A DNA stretch of 64,000 nt. Source: Desulfovibrio ferrophilus (GTDB lineage Bacteria > Desulfobacterota > Desulfovibrionia > Desulfovibrionales > Desulfovibrionaceae). The notes under the pieces were generated by a model. It ran no database searches. It had not been told where the DNA came from and worked only from the letters and a program-made list of their open reading frames with translations. The stretch covers positions 1,163,501 through 1,227,500 of the forward strand of contig NZ_AP017378.1 of assembly GCF_003966735.1 (NCBI RefSeq). The letters run 5' to 3'. Shown piece by piece: positions 15,969 to 25,723 of the stretch; the first letter of the stretch is position 1, and each line of letters begins with the position of its first letter. Position numbers and translations under genes: made by a program.

Positions 15969-17279
15969 ATGTCTTTGAACATCAAAAAAATCATTATCAT
16001 CGCCATGAGCGTTCTGGCCTGCCTGGCACTCGGCGCAGGCTCATACCTCTATTTTAAGGATACAACTCCCCCACTGATCACCCTGACACCCGATTCAGGC
16101 CCTGTAGGCAAAGCCGCAATCTTCACGGCCCGAGCCGAAGACCCTTCCGGTATCCGTTCCATGTCAGTAATATTGATTGAGAATGGCAAACGCACAACTC
16201 TGGCCAGCGCCCCCGCAGATAAATCACTGCAAAGCGAACTGACCTTCGACCTAGCCAAGACGGGCTTCAAAAATGGTCCCTTCGAGTTGGAAATCACGGC
16301 TGTGGATGCATCATATCACCGTATGGGCAAGGGAAATTCCAACAGCAAGACGGCATCCTTCATGTTGGACAGCAAAAAACCACGCATTGCCGTGGAAAGC
16401 ATGCAACACAACCTGAACCGGGGGGGCAGCGGAGCCATTGCCTATACCGTCAACGAATCAGTAACCTCCTCCGGCGTGCGCATCGGGAATCGCTTCTTCC
16501 CTGGTTACGAACTGCCATCTGGAGACTTCGCCTGCATTTTTGCCTTCCCCTATGACATCGAAGTTGCCGACTTCCAGCCCAAGCTCGAGGCCACAGATCT
16601 GGCAGGCAATACTCGAAGCAGAACGTTTGCATTCCATGTCAACAATCGTACATTCAGGCATGACACGATCAATCTGCCCGACAGCTTTCTGCAGGCCAAG
16701 ATGCCCCAGTATGAAGACTACTATCCCGACGAACCCGACCTGTTGTCCGTCTATCTCAAGGTCAACGGCGAAATGCGTATCAAAGACAGGGCTGCGATTC
16801 TGTCTCTAGGGCAAACCTCGTCTTCCGAGGCCTCATGGAAGGGATCATTCCTCCGGTTACCCAACGCTGCCAACCGTGCCCGTTTTGCCGATAGCCGCAC
16901 CTATCGCTACAACGGCAAGGATGTGGACTACCAGACGCATCTGGGCATTGACCTAGCCTCGCTGAAGAATGCACCCATTCCGGCCGCCAATGCCGGGCGC
17001 ATCGTTCGTACAGGATTCCACGGCATCTATGGTGAGAACGTGATCATCGACCACGGCCTGGGGCTGATGAGCCTGTACTCCCATCTTTCCCAGATTGATG
17101 TGGAAGACGGCGATATCGTAACCAAAGGGCAGATCATAGGACGTACAGGCGCCACAGGGCTCGCCGGAGGCGATCATCTGCACTTTGGGGTCTATGTTTC
17201 AGGAGTAGCCGTTAATCCCGTGGAATGGTGGGATGCCTCATGGATCAGGAACAACATTGCCAGCCGTGTAGGCCAATAG
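15969..17279 (+). CDS. M23-family metallopeptidase, membrane-anchored
   Basis: Predicted periplasmic peptidoglycan endopeptidase or LytM-type activator. The 436-residue form has an N-terminal membrane anchor (residues 5-27), Ig-like beta segments (TPPLITLTPDSGPVGKAAIF onward) and a C-terminal M23 domain with zinc-site motifs THLGIDLA and GDHLHFGVY. Both His/Asp and HxH positions are intact, so catalysis is plausible. The start is uncertain: ATG 15969 has GGGAG very close, ATG 15915 has only AAGG, and a TTG lies at 15891. The downstream terminator at 17300-17332 makes it a single-gene unit. Confidence 0.9.
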   Translation: MSLNIKKIIIIAMSVLACLALGAGSYLYFKDTTPPLITLTPDSGPVGKAAIFTARAEDPSGIRSMSVILIENGKRTTLASAPADKSLQSELTFDLAKTGFKNGPFELEITAVDASYHRMGKGNSNSKTASFMLDSKKPRIAVESMQHNLNRGGSGAIAYTVNESVTSSGVRIGNRFFPGYELPSGDFACIFAFPYDIEVADFQPKLEATDLAGNTRSRTFAFHVNNRTFRHDTINLPDSFLQAKMPQYEDYYPDEPDLLSVYLKVNGEMRIKDRAAILSLGQTSSSEASWKGSFLRLPNAANRARFADSRTYRYNGKDVDYQTHLGIDLASLKNAPIPAANAGRIVRTGFHGIYGENVIIDHGLGLMSLYSHLSQIDVEDGDIVTKGQIIGRTGATGLAGGDHLHFGVYVSGVAVNPVEWWDASWIRNNIASRVGQ

Positions 17280-17299
17280 TTCTGACCAACACCACGTAT

Positions 17300-17334
17300 A
17301 AAGCCCCGCTTCTTAGGTTGAAGCGGGGCTTTTT
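17300..17334 (+). terminator. Rho-independent terminator of the M23 peptidase gene
   Basis: A 13-bp stem AAAGCCCCGCTTC / GAAGCGGGGCTTT with a 7-nt loop runs into five T (17330-17334). It lies 20 nt after the stop codon. The convergent ung gene ends about 60 nt further on. Confidence 0.92.
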
Positions 17335-17393
17335 GATTTCACCAAAGAAAAAACTGAATTGCCTTCATATGAGCCCAACCAGAGTGGTCACGC

Positions 17394-18044
17394 TTACCAC
17401 GTGATTTGGTCGGTGCCCTGCTCTTGCAGATAGGTATTAGTCTGAACAAAATGCCCGCAGCCCAAGAACCCCCGATAGGCTGACAAAGGTGATGGATGTG
17501 CAGACTCAAGAATCAGGTGGCGTTCTGCATCGATTAATGCAGACTTGGAACGGGCGTCGTTCCCCCAGAGAAGGAAAACAACGCCCTCACGCTCATTGGA
17601 TAAGGTAGCAATAATGTCATCGGTCAGCTTCTGCCAGCCCAGGCCCCTGTGGGCACCCGCCTTGCCCTCTTCCACCGTAAGCACCGTATTAAGCAGCAAA
17701 ACGCCCTGAACGGCCCAACGGGTCAAATCAGACGAAAATTCCCGTGTTTCATCGCCGTAAACCGAGGCGCCCACTTCCTTAAATATATTCCGCAGCGAGG
17801 GTGGGAATTTAGCTCCAACGGGGACGGAGAAAGACAAACCATGGGCCTGCCCGGGGCCATGATACGGGTCCTGTCCCAGAATCACGACTTTAACGTCATC
17901 AAACGGAGTCAATTCCAATGCCCGCAACTCCATTCCTGTTGATGGGTACACGGACTTGTCACGCCGCAGTTGGTCCACCTTGGACAACAGTTCGTCGTGC
18001 ATCCCCTCAGCCAGCAGGGGAACCTTTTCAATCCAGCTTTTCAT
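17394..18044 (-). CDS. ung: Uracil-DNA glycosylase
   Basis: Removes uracil from DNA, starting base-excision repair. The 216-residue protein shows the family-1 catalytic motif GQDPYHGPGQAHGLSFSV (about residues 62-79) with the water-activating Asp, and the minor-groove loop HPSPLSAYRGFLGC near residue 187. ATG 18044 is preferred over the upstream in-frame ATG because it is preceded by GGGAG at 5 nt, and an upstream start would run into the PEP synthase terminator at 18088-18113. Confidence 0.96.
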   Translation of the reverse strand: MKSWIEKVPLLAEGMHDELLSKVDQLRRDKSVYPSTGMELRALELTPFDDVKVVILGQDPYHGPGQAHGLSFSVPVGAKFPPSLRNIFKEVGASVYGDETREFSSDLTRWAVQGVLLLNTVLTVEEGKAGAHRGLGWQKLTDDIIATLSNEREGVVFLLWGNDARSKSALIDAERHLILESAHPSPLSAYRGFLGCGHFVQTNTYLQEQGTDQITW

Positions 18045-18087
18045 GATGCTCCCGTCATTATAGTCAATTGCCCCCCCTGTAAACAAA

Positions 18088-18113
18088 AGCCCCTCCGGTG
18101 TACCGGAGGGGCT
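18088..18113 (-). terminator. Rho-independent terminator of the PEP synthase gene
   Basis: A perfect 12-bp stem AGCCCCTCCGGT / ACCGGAGGGGCT. On the minus strand it ends in GGGGCTTTTGTTT. It lies 66 nt after the PEP synthase stop codon and just upstream of ung. Confidence 0.9.
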
Positions 18114-18178
18114 GAGTCTTGCATGTTCATGCAGCATCCACGCCGACAAGCAACGGAAGGATGCTTACATCAATCCAT

Positions 18179-21100
18179 CTAGAGGTTCTTTTTGCGCACA
18201 GCTTCCAGAGCCTTCTGCTGCTCTTCGAAAGAGGCAAAACCTGCCTGGTGCAGAGAATCCTCGACAGTACTTTCCCAATCCCAGCTGGCGTAAATCACCG
18301 GCTTGTGGAAAACGGAGCGGAACCGCTCCATTTCCTGGCGATAGAACTCTTCCTTGTCGGCATCCAGATTATCCCGGAGTTGCTCGGCAAAGCGGGCCAG
18401 TTCGCCTTCGTACCATTCCATGAGGTCGCTGGCAGTCTTGTATTTTTTGAGAATGTGACCGTAGTTTTTCTCCTTGAGCAGATTCACCAGATTATTCAGG
18501 TGCTGCTTCCGGAGCCACTTGCCCAGCTGATTCGAGGGGATATTTTCGGCCTCGATGGCAGCCATGTCCAACTTGGTCTGATGGTAGGTATCGGGAACGA
18601 CCGACGCGGAAGTGATGCCCGCAATGGCAACAAGGCCGCGCAGGATCAAACTATTGGAAACACCCTGACCGCAGAATCCGACTTTCTTGCCGAATTTCTG
18701 ACCGGTAAACAGCGTCACCAGGATAGCCCAGACGACAGCCGGATCTTCCTCATCATAGATGTGCTGCAAACGAGCATTGTCACGGTCGGTAGCCAGTACC
18801 ATCTGGGTCATATCGTTGGAGCCGATGGAGAAGCCGTCAAACTCCTGGATGAACTGCTTGGCAAGGATGGCGTTGGCCGGAATTTCGCTCATCAGAATGA
18901 GTTTCAACCCGTCGTCGCCGCTCTTCAGTTTATGCACCTGCTCCAGATAGCGTTTCATGGACCGGGCTTCTTCAAGGGTTCGCACGAATGGCAGCATCAT
19001 CTGCAGGTTCTTGCCGCCGAAGACACCGCGAGCCATCTTGAAGGCCTCGACTTCCCAGTCATGGATATTGCGGGACACGCCGCGATAGCCGATCATGGGG
19101 TTATCCTCGTGAGCCTCGAACAGGCTACCGCCGATCAGGTTGCGATACTCGTTGGATTTGTAATCAGTTGTGCGATAGATGATGTCGCGTCCGTGGAAGG
19201 CCATAGCGAACAGCGCGAGGCTCTGAGCCAGCGTCTGGACGTAATGTTCCTTGCCGTTACGGAATCCGCGTGAGCGAATGATGCCTGCAATACGTTCATG
19301 CAGGGTACGAACCTCTTCGATTTCCCTTTTCAGGCCAACCTTGAGGGCCACTTCTGTACGCAGAGCACCAATGCGGGTCAGTACATCCACCACCATGGGC
19401 TCATCCTGAATCTTGGCACAGTGAATCGTGACCTTATCCATCACATCCTGACGATGTTTGTCGGCCTCACGGTCCGTGCCGGGAGTCTCCAGAATCTCAG
19501 TGTAGCCCATGATGACGGCCACATGGGCCTCAAGATCTTCGGAGGTCTTGAGCACGTCCATACGGCGAGTGGCCAATTCCAGATGATAATCCAGCTGTTT
19601 GTCCAGTTCGCGCAGGCGACGGTGGATGGCCAGAACTTCGTCGGTCGTACCGCGAGAGGCCGAAGAACGATCTGTAAGTTCCTCGATTTCCTTGCCCAGA
19701 CCCGTGATTACGGCGACATACTCGCGCAGGTTCAGGTCCAGAGTCTGTACACCGGCAGCCAACTGATCCTTGAGGATCTTGGTCAGCTTGGCATCCAACT
19801 GACGGACATTGCTGTTGACCAGCACTTCCAGCTGCCCGTTATCAAAGGCTTCCAGAGCCATGGGATGCACGGCGATATTACCCAGCATGAACTCGGCGCG
19901 CAGCAGACCGACCTCGAAGTCGGGGCTCTGACGAAGGCGCGACAGGAACAGGGACTGCCCCACATCGGCCAGAATCAGGCCAACTTTGGTCTTGGTGATG
20001 GGCAGCTCGGCAACGTTGATCTCACCGCCGACCTCTACCAGAGGCAGCAGACCGCGATAGACCTTTCCGGTAGAACCGTCGACAGTCACTTCCTGGCCGT
20101 CCAAATTGCGCAGCACTTCGGCCCGTTGGATGCCGATGATAGCCGGAATACCCAACTCACGTGACGTGATGGCGGCGTGAGAAGTATCTCCACCCACATC
20201 GGCCATGATGGCCGAAGCGATACGCATGCCCGGAACCATATCCGGATCGGTACGCTCGGCGGCCAGTATGTCACCCTTATTGATTTTGTTGAGTTCAAGG
20301 GCGGAGCGCAGGAATTTAACCTTGCCCTGACCAGCACCACGGGAGGCGCCATTGCCCTCAATAATCACTTCGGCAGCAGCGCGTGCAGCGGCGTCCACTT
20401 CCATGCGGCGCATGAAGATGGTGTCCGGATGATCTTCGAATTCCTCATTCCAGCGGGTCTCGGGACGAGCCTGAACGAACCACAGCCTGTCGGACTGATC
20501 GATACAGAACTCGGTATCCATGATCATACCGTCGTAGGCCTTGGAGATGTTCCGCACGCCTCTGGCCACTTCCTCGGCCTGTGCCAGGGACAGGGACCAC
20601 TGATAGGCCTCCAGTTCATCCACCTTGACCAGCTTGGTGCCACCTTCGGCCTGATAGACAATTTTCTTGTCCTTGAAGCCCATGAAGCGGATGACAACTT
20701 CGGCCCCATCTTCGCGCTGGAAAACATAGAACTTATCAGGGGTTACCATTCCACCAACAACGGCCTCGCCAAGACCGTAACTGGCATCCATGGAGACCAG
20801 TTCCTTCTTGTCGGTTCCACGGCAACCGGTGGCGGTGTCAGCGGAGAAGGCGGTACCGGAAATGACCGGATTGATCATACGCATGATGCACACGGACAAT
20901 GAGGTATTCTCGATCGCCCATTCCTGCTTGGCAATCACGGCGATTTCATCATCACCGGTGCGTTCGGCCTCGGCGATGGCATCCAGAATAGCCTCTCGAC
21001 GATACGTCATGGAGCGCAGGTTGTAGGCGGAGGCGCAGTCCCAGTGATAGGCATCCACGCACATGTTCTCGCCCACAATATTCAGATAGGTATCCTGCAA

Positions 21101-21757
21101 CCCGGCAAATGCCTTCTTGCGGCTGTCTTCACCTGCAGCGGAGGAACGTACGGCAACAGGTACGTCTTCCAGACCCGCTTCCTTACAAATATCCAGGTAT
21201 GCACGGCGAACTTCGGCGCCCACCACTTCGGGCAATTGAACCGAAAGGATTGCCGACTGCACCAGCACGGAACGCTTGCGCAGCTGATCGATCCCTTCAG
21301 GACTGGTGGCAAAACCTTCGACCACGTTATTGATAAAGGTCCGAAGCTTGACCAAGGTGCCATCCTGCTCGGAATCACGCACCATTTTGGCAATATTCTT
21401 GACGAACTTCTGAAGGAATTCAGAGTCCTTGTTTACTTCTTCATCGGTCCAGTCGATGCGGCTATACTCAGCGTCAACCGAAGAACGGACCAGAGCGGCA
21501 TTAACCTTGGTTTCATCAAGGAGCTTATGAAAGGCAATGGATGAAATGGCCCTGAACTGCGGCGCACGGATACCCTCAACCTGACTGATGATTGCGGTGT
21601 TGTAGTTCTTACCGCCAACCAGGATTTCCGCATCCTCACCAATGGCGACAATGTCGGAGCCGTTGAGAACGACCTGTTTGGTTCGATCGATCTTGGTCGC
21701 GGGTTTCTTCTTTGCCGCGGACTTCTTCTCGGTAGTGGCACTTTTGGCTTTGGCCAT
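18179..21757 (-). CDS. ppsA: Phosphoenolpyruvate synthase, long form with internal insertion
   Basis: Converts pyruvate and ATP to PEP, AMP and phosphate for gluconeogenesis. The 1192-residue protein has a Lys/Ala-rich N-terminus, the ATP-grasp nucleotide-binding domain (VAVRSSAAGEDSRKKAFAGLQ, about 202-222), the swivelling phosphohistidine domain (GGDTSHAAITSRELGIPAI, His about residue 527) and a C-terminal TIM barrel with KSNEYRNLIGG, GYRGVSR and the catalytic-cysteine segment GFCGQGVSNS (Cys about 1029). Compared with the ~790-residue E. coli enzyme there is an extra helical block of about 190 residues (roughly 644-838) inside the barrel. ATG 21757 follows AGGAGGAGGACAAG. It has its own terminator. 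Confidence 0.92.
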   Translation of the reverse strand: MAKAKSATTEKKSAAKKKPATKIDRTKQVVLNGSDIVAIGEDAEILVGGKNYNTAIISQVEGIRAPQFRAISSIAFHKLLDETKVNAALVRSSVDAEYSRIDWTDEEVNKDSEFLQKFVKNIAKMVRDSEQDGTLVKLRTFINNVVEGFATSPEGIDQLRKRSVLVQSAILSVQLPEVVGAEVRRAYLDICKEAGLEDVPVAVRSSAAGEDSRKKAFAGLQDTYLNIVGENMCVDAYHWDCASAYNLRSMTYRREAILDAIAEAERTGDDEIAVIAKQEWAIENTSLSVCIMRMINPVISGTAFSADTATGCRGTDKKELVSMDASYGLGEAVVGGMVTPDKFYVFQREDGAEVVIRFMGFKDKKIVYQAEGGTKLVKVDELEAYQWSLSLAQAEEVARGVRNISKAYDGMIMDTEFCIDQSDRLWFVQARPETRWNEEFEDHPDTIFMRRMEVDAAARAAAEVIIEGNGASRGAGQGKVKFLRSALELNKINKGDILAAERTDPDMVPGMRIASAIMADVGGDTSHAAITSRELGIPAIIGIQRAEVLRNLDGQEVTVDGSTGKVYRGLLPLVEVGGEINVAELPITKTKVGLILADVGQSLFLSRLRQSPDFEVGLLRAEFMLGNIAVHPMALEAFDNGQLEVLVNSNVRQLDAKLTKILKDQLAAGVQTLDLNLREYVAVITGLGKEIEELTDRSSASRGTTDEVLAIHRRLRELDKQLDYHLELATRRMDVLKTSEDLEAHVAVIMGYTEILETPGTDREADKHRQDVMDKVTIHCAKIQDEPMVVDVLTRIGALRTEVALKVGLKREIEEVRTLHERIAGIIRSRGFRNGKEHYVQTLAQSLALFAMAFHGRDIIYRTTDYKSNEYRNLIGGSLFEAHEDNPMIGYRGVSRNIHDWEVEAFKMARGVFGGKNLQMMLPFVRTLEEARSMKRYLEQVHKLKSGDDGLKLILMSEIPANAILAKQFIQEFDGFSIGSNDMTQMVLATDRDNARLQHIYDEEDPAVVWAILVTLFTGQKFGKKVGFCGQGVSNSLILRGLVAIAGITSASVVPDTYHQTKLDMAAIEAENIPSNQLGKWLRKQHLNNLVNLLKEKNYGHILKKYKTASDLMEWYEGELARFAEQLRDNLDADKEEFYRQEMERFRSVFHKPVIYASWDWESTVEDSLHQAGFASFEEQQKALEAVRKKNL

Positions 21758-21919
21758 CTTGTCCTCCTCCTTTGAGGCACAAAATGTGCGACATGCCGAA
21801 ATCACCCAAAGGGCTCTACTGTCCGGCACGATGCAAACAATGCTGAAAGGTTTCTCGTTTTGCCGCGCAGGGGACGCGCATCACTCAAATTGAGAGCGAC
21901 GCCCCTGCCCGTCTAAAAA

Positions 21920-21947
21920 AACCGCTGCCACGTGAGCGACAGCGGTT
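21920..21947 (-). terminator. Rho-independent terminator of the pyruvate carboxylase gene
   Basis: On the minus strand AACCGCTG / CAGCGGTT with a 12-nt loop is followed by a long T-run. It begins 5 nt after the pyruvate carboxylase stop codon, so PEP synthase must have its own promoter. Confidence 0.9.
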
Positions 21948-21952
21948 CGATT

Positions 21953-24900
21953 CTAGAGCTTCTGACCACAACCGGGACAGAATACATATTTATCATCGGT
22001 GATGTGCAGCTTACAGGTGGGGCACTTCTTGGGCACAGGCCCGAGTTCCACCAGCATTTCGCCACCAAGCACCGGGACCATCTTCTTGTCGTCTTTGAAG
22101 TTCGCGGATTTCAAAACTCGCATGACCATGCCATCCACAGGAGCCAGCACAGCTTTTTCCTGCTTCATGATGGAGATGTTGAACAGCTCCTCACCGGCTT
22201 TTACCACATCGCCAGGCTCTACATACATGATCCACAGATCACCGTTGGAAGGCGCGCCCACGTGATACCGGTTGGCAGGATCGGCCATTTCAACGGAGGT
22301 CATCATGGCACTCGTGGATTCAGCCACCTTGATCTGACAGGTCAGAATTTCGGAATCCAGCACATAACGCACAATGCTCATGCCCGCGTCATCCGGATCA
22401 GACATATGCAGGATGGTCATGGAATGCGGCTTACGCAGGCTATCCAGGAAGTTCAGTTCGCGGCCCGTCTCCAAGCCTTCGAACCAGACATCCAGCGGCA
22501 CGTTGTTCGGATCGCCGAACTGCTGCACGAACTCCACGGTCTTCAGGGCGTCACCGGGGTGGTTCAGGTACATCACGAACTCTTCGTCCGTAGGTTCACG
22601 CTTGATGTGCGAAACCAGTGCCTCACGCTCCACGTCCATATCGATATCGACCAGAGACTCCAAAGGAGAAACCTGAGTCCGCTTGGCAAGGGCATGCTTG
22701 TAATCAGAACCAAAGGCGCTCTCATAGACCCAGTCATCCGGGAAGCCCAGGGGCAGTCGGCCATATTCACCAAGCAGCAGATTGCGGAAGGCATCGTTGG
22801 CATCACGGTAAACTTCCAGCCGTGCCCGTTTCATGTTCTCGGACAGCTCGTTTTCCGGAGTCTTGACCACGTAATCCAACACTTCCAACAGATCCACCAC
22901 AGCTCTCTCGCCACCGCGCTTAAACGCGCCGGTCACGGCCAGGAAGGCAGTGTTCCAAGTGATTTGCGAGCCGGGAGTCACGTCGTGATAACGCACAATC
23001 TTGCGCGTTCCGGCCAGGAACTTCAGCATATAAGGCAACAGGTGGATATGTCCCTGCTTGAGAGCCCCTTCCTGCGAGGAAGAGGTCGCTCCACCTGGCA
23101 TGCCGTGTTCCACGACATCGTAATCGATGCCCTGGAAGTACGGGGCTGTATAGCGGTCATAGAAGGGCATGATCTGTTTGAGCACAAAGTTGCAGGTACG
23201 GATCATATCCTTATTCAGATTGGTCTTGAGCCCCATCTCCTGCTCAATGTAGGCAGCAGTGGAAAGCACTTCGCCCTGTCCGTACCAACGCACGCTAGCA
23301 CCAATGGCGGTATCCACGATGTGCGCACCGGCCTTGGCGGCTTCACCACAGGCAGGTACGAACAAGCCGTCGGTGTAGTGGCGATGATAGTGCAGGATCA
23401 AGGCGGGGTACTTCTTGCGCAGGGCAGTGATCAACTCGCGCATGAAGTGCGGTGGACACACGCCAGCCATGTCCTTCAGCCCCAGAATGATCATCTTCTG
23501 AGCTTTGGCGGTGCTGACACCGGCCACATCACGCACAAGTCGCAGAATCTCCTCGGTCACACCGAGGTAATGCTTGACCGTGAAGCCCTGAGCCCAAGAC
23601 ATGGAAATGGCAGGCTCGAAGATATTACGAGTGGAGTTCAGCGCCACTTCGGCAAAAGGCCGCATATTTTCAATATGATTCAAGAAGTCGAAGCAGCGGA
23701 TGACATCGTAATGTTCATTGATCATCTCGCCAGTCTTCTGCATCAGGTTCTTGGGCTGGGGCTTGTAGCCCAGCACATTGGTGGACCTGATCAGAATCTG
23801 CTTCAGCGTCTTGGGTGCAAACTCGTTCCAGTTGGCAGCCTCGGTGAACGGATAGGTCATGTTCGCCAGCATGGCCACGTGGAAATGCGCCCCGCCGCCG
23901 TTCTCCAGGGAAAAGAATCCGCAGTTGTCCAGATACTGGGCAATGAGCTTGTCTTCGGCCCAACGGAAGCGGTTGCCACTATTGGACTGAGTAATATCGC
24001 GAGTCGTCGTGTCCATAAAATGGACGTGATCAGAGTCGCGGATATAGTCCAGCGTGGCCTGACGGTCATACCGAGGATAAGGATATTCGTAGGCGTTGGG
24101 ATAGATACGCGGCAAGACAGGTTCGAAGTTATTCAAACGCTTGTCGTGGCGGCCACGGTATTCGTCCAAAGCAACGTATTCGTTGAAGCCCTTGGCCGAG
24201 ATATCTGCGATAAGCCGGGACAGGCGATGGGCCTCGGGCTCCTCGTCGATGTAGATCATCAACTCGGGATGATTGGCCACAAAGTTGGTATCGAAGTCGC
24301 CATCGCGGAATTTGCGATGACGCACGATCTGGCGATGGAAGGGAATCGTCGTCTTGACCCCACCCACATGATATTCCTTGAGGGCACGTTCAAGAACGCG
24401 CAACGCCTTCTTCCAGCTCCGGCCAAAGCCTACCAGGAGTGCGGCTGCGGAATCATACTGAGAGGGGAATTCATACCCGGCAGTGATGCAGGAATCCAGA
24501 CGGATGCCCGGGCCACCAGGGGAAACGTAACGCGTGATGCGCCCGTTGTTGGGCTCGAAGTTCTTCTGCGGGTCCTCGCAGTTGACGCGAATCTGAATGG
24601 CATGGTTCTGGGGGCGGGTGTCACGCTTGTTGAAACGCAACTTGGCCCCGAAAGCCACGGCAATCTGCTCTTCAACCAAGTCAACACCATAGCGAATCTC
24701 GGTGATGCCGTGTTCCACCTGAAGTCGGGTATTGACCTCGATCAGATAAGGAGTGCCATCGGATTCCACCAGGAATTCCACTGTTGCCAATGAGTAATAA
24801 CCGACCTCGGTTACCAGTTGAGTGGCGTAATCCTTCAACTGCTCGCGCAGTTCCTTGGTCATACCAGGCCAGGGAGAAGGCGTGATTTCCACCAGCTTCT

Positions 24901-25654
24901 GATGATTGCGCTGTATGGTGCAGTCACGTTCGTCAAAGGCAAAGGCATTGCCATACTTGTCGGCAATGACCTGAATCTCGATGTGACGGACAGAACGCAG
25001 CAGACGCTCAACGTACAGACGCGGATTGCCGAATGAAGCCGCGGCCATGGCTGAGGCCTTGGCAAAGGCATCTTCGAGCTGTTCAGGCTTGAACACCTCA
25101 TAGATACCGCGGCCACCGCCGCCGCCTTCGGCCTTGAGCATCACAGGATAGCCGATTTCCTCGGCAATCTGACGAGCTTCGGGGATGCTAACAGCTCCGT
25201 CGGAACCGGGAACAACAGGGACTCCGAGCTTCTTGGCGAGATTACGGACCTCGACCTTATTGCCCAGAATACGCATGGGGCCGGCTTGTGGCCCAAGGAA
25301 TTTGATCCCTGCGTTGCGGCACTTCTCAGGGAAGGACTCATCCTCTGCCGAGAAGCCCCAACCGGGATGAATCGCCACGATACCACGGGCCTTGGCCTTG
25401 CGGATGATACGATCGATATCCAGATATGCGCGGGGGTTCTCGCCCAGAAGCATCAACTCCTGAACGCCGGTCGTCGCCGGAGAAGTCTTGTCGACGTCCG
25501 TGGCGGTCATAATGGGAATGGCACCACACATTTCACGAATAGTTCGTGCGATGCGCCGGGCAGGAATGCCTCGGTTGGCAACCAATATTTTCTTGCCCTT
25601 GATATCGGCAAGGACTTCCTTAAATAATCTGGGACGAGTTCTTTTCTGGGACAA
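21953..25654 (-). CDS. Pyruvate carboxylase-type biotin enzyme with C-terminal zinc ribbon
   Basis: Carboxylates pyruvate to oxaloacetate (anaplerosis). Domains in order are biotin carboxylase with ATP-grasp (about 20-490; VANRGIPARRIARTIREM, AIHPGWGFSAEDESF, KAEGGGGGRGI, LIEVNTRLQVEHGITEI), carboxyltransferase (about 540-860; HFMDTTTRDITQS, GLKDMAGVCPPHFM with the catalytic Lys) and a biotinyl domain with acceptor IMKQEKA (Lys about 1164). It ends in a CPTC...CPGC zinc-ribbon-like tail (Cys 1211, 1214, 1226, 1229). Oddities are NRGIPARR in place of NRGEIAxR, MKQ at the biotin site and NGGGAHFHVA in the CT domain. The start is TTG with AGGAG upstream. The biotin ligase gene is 66 nt upstream. 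Confidence 0.88.
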   Translation of the reverse strand: MSQKRTRPRLFKEVLADIKGKKILVANRGIPARRIARTIREMCGAIPIMTATDVDKTSPATTGVQELMLLGENPRAYLDIDRIIRKAKARGIVAIHPGWGFSAEDESFPEKCRNAGIKFLGPQAGPMRILGNKVEVRNLAKKLGVPVVPGSDGAVSIPEARQIAEEIGYPVMLKAEGGGGGRGIYEVFKPEQLEDAFAKASAMAAASFGNPRLYVERLLRSVRHIEIQVIADKYGNAFAFDERDCTIQRNHQKLVEITPSPWPGMTKELREQLKDYATQLVTEVGYYSLATVEFLVESDGTPYLIEVNTRLQVEHGITEIRYGVDLVEEQIAVAFGAKLRFNKRDTRPQNHAIQIRVNCEDPQKNFEPNNGRITRYVSPGGPGIRLDSCITAGYEFPSQYDSAAALLVGFGRSWKKALRVLERALKEYHVGGVKTTIPFHRQIVRHRKFRDGDFDTNFVANHPELMIYIDEEPEAHRLSRLIADISAKGFNEYVALDEYRGRHDKRLNNFEPVLPRIYPNAYEYPYPRYDRQATLDYIRDSDHVHFMDTTTRDITQSNSGNRFRWAEDKLIAQYLDNCGFFSLENGGGAHFHVAMLANMTYPFTEAANWNEFAPKTLKQILIRSTNVLGYKPQPKNLMQKTGEMINEHYDVIRCFDFLNHIENMRPFAEVALNSTRNIFEPAISMSWAQGFTVKHYLGVTEEILRLVRDVAGVSTAKAQKMIILGLKDMAGVCPPHFMRELITALRKKYPALILHYHRHYTDGLFVPACGEAAKAGAHIVDTAIGASVRWYGQGEVLSTAAYIEQEMGLKTNLNKDMIRTCNFVLKQIMPFYDRYTAPYFQGIDYDVVEHGMPGGATSSSQEGALKQGHIHLLPYMLKFLAGTRKIVRYHDVTPGSQITWNTAFLAVTGAFKRGGERAVVDLLEVLDYVVKTPENELSENMKRARLEVYRDANDAFRNLLLGEYGRLPLGFPDDWVYESAFGSDYKHALAKRTQVSPLESLVDIDMDVEREALVSHIKREPTDEEFVMYLNHPGDALKTVEFVQQFGDPNNVPLDVWFEGLETGRELNFLDSLRKPHSMTILHMSDPDDAGMSIVRYVLDSEILTCQIKVAESTSAMMTSVEMADPANRYHVGAPSNGDLWIMYVEPGDVVKAGEELFNISIMKQEKAVLAPVDGMVMRVLKSANFKDDKKMVPVLGGEMLVELGPVPKKCPTCKLHITDDKYVFCPGCGQKL

Positions 25655-25694
25655 GACCTTTCTCCTCTTAGCGTAGGATGACCCGGCCTCCGCG

Positions 25695-25723
25695 GATCTC
25701 CCCGCCGCGCCGGGCGGGGATCA
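25695..25723. repeat. GC-rich hairpin at the birA/pyruvate carboxylase junction
   Basis: CCCCGCC (25700-25706) pairs with GGCGGGG (25713-25719), extended by GATC ends. It sits at the birA stop codon, 40 nt before the downstream start. There is no T-run, so it may modulate read-through or translation rather than terminate. Confidence 0.4.

Noticed and set aside
21932-24793. A 953-codon ORF antisense to pyruvate carboxylase
   Set aside because: Its composition (very His- and Gln-rich, no domains) is what codon mirroring gives; the minus strand carries unmistakable biotin carboxylase and biotinyl motifs.
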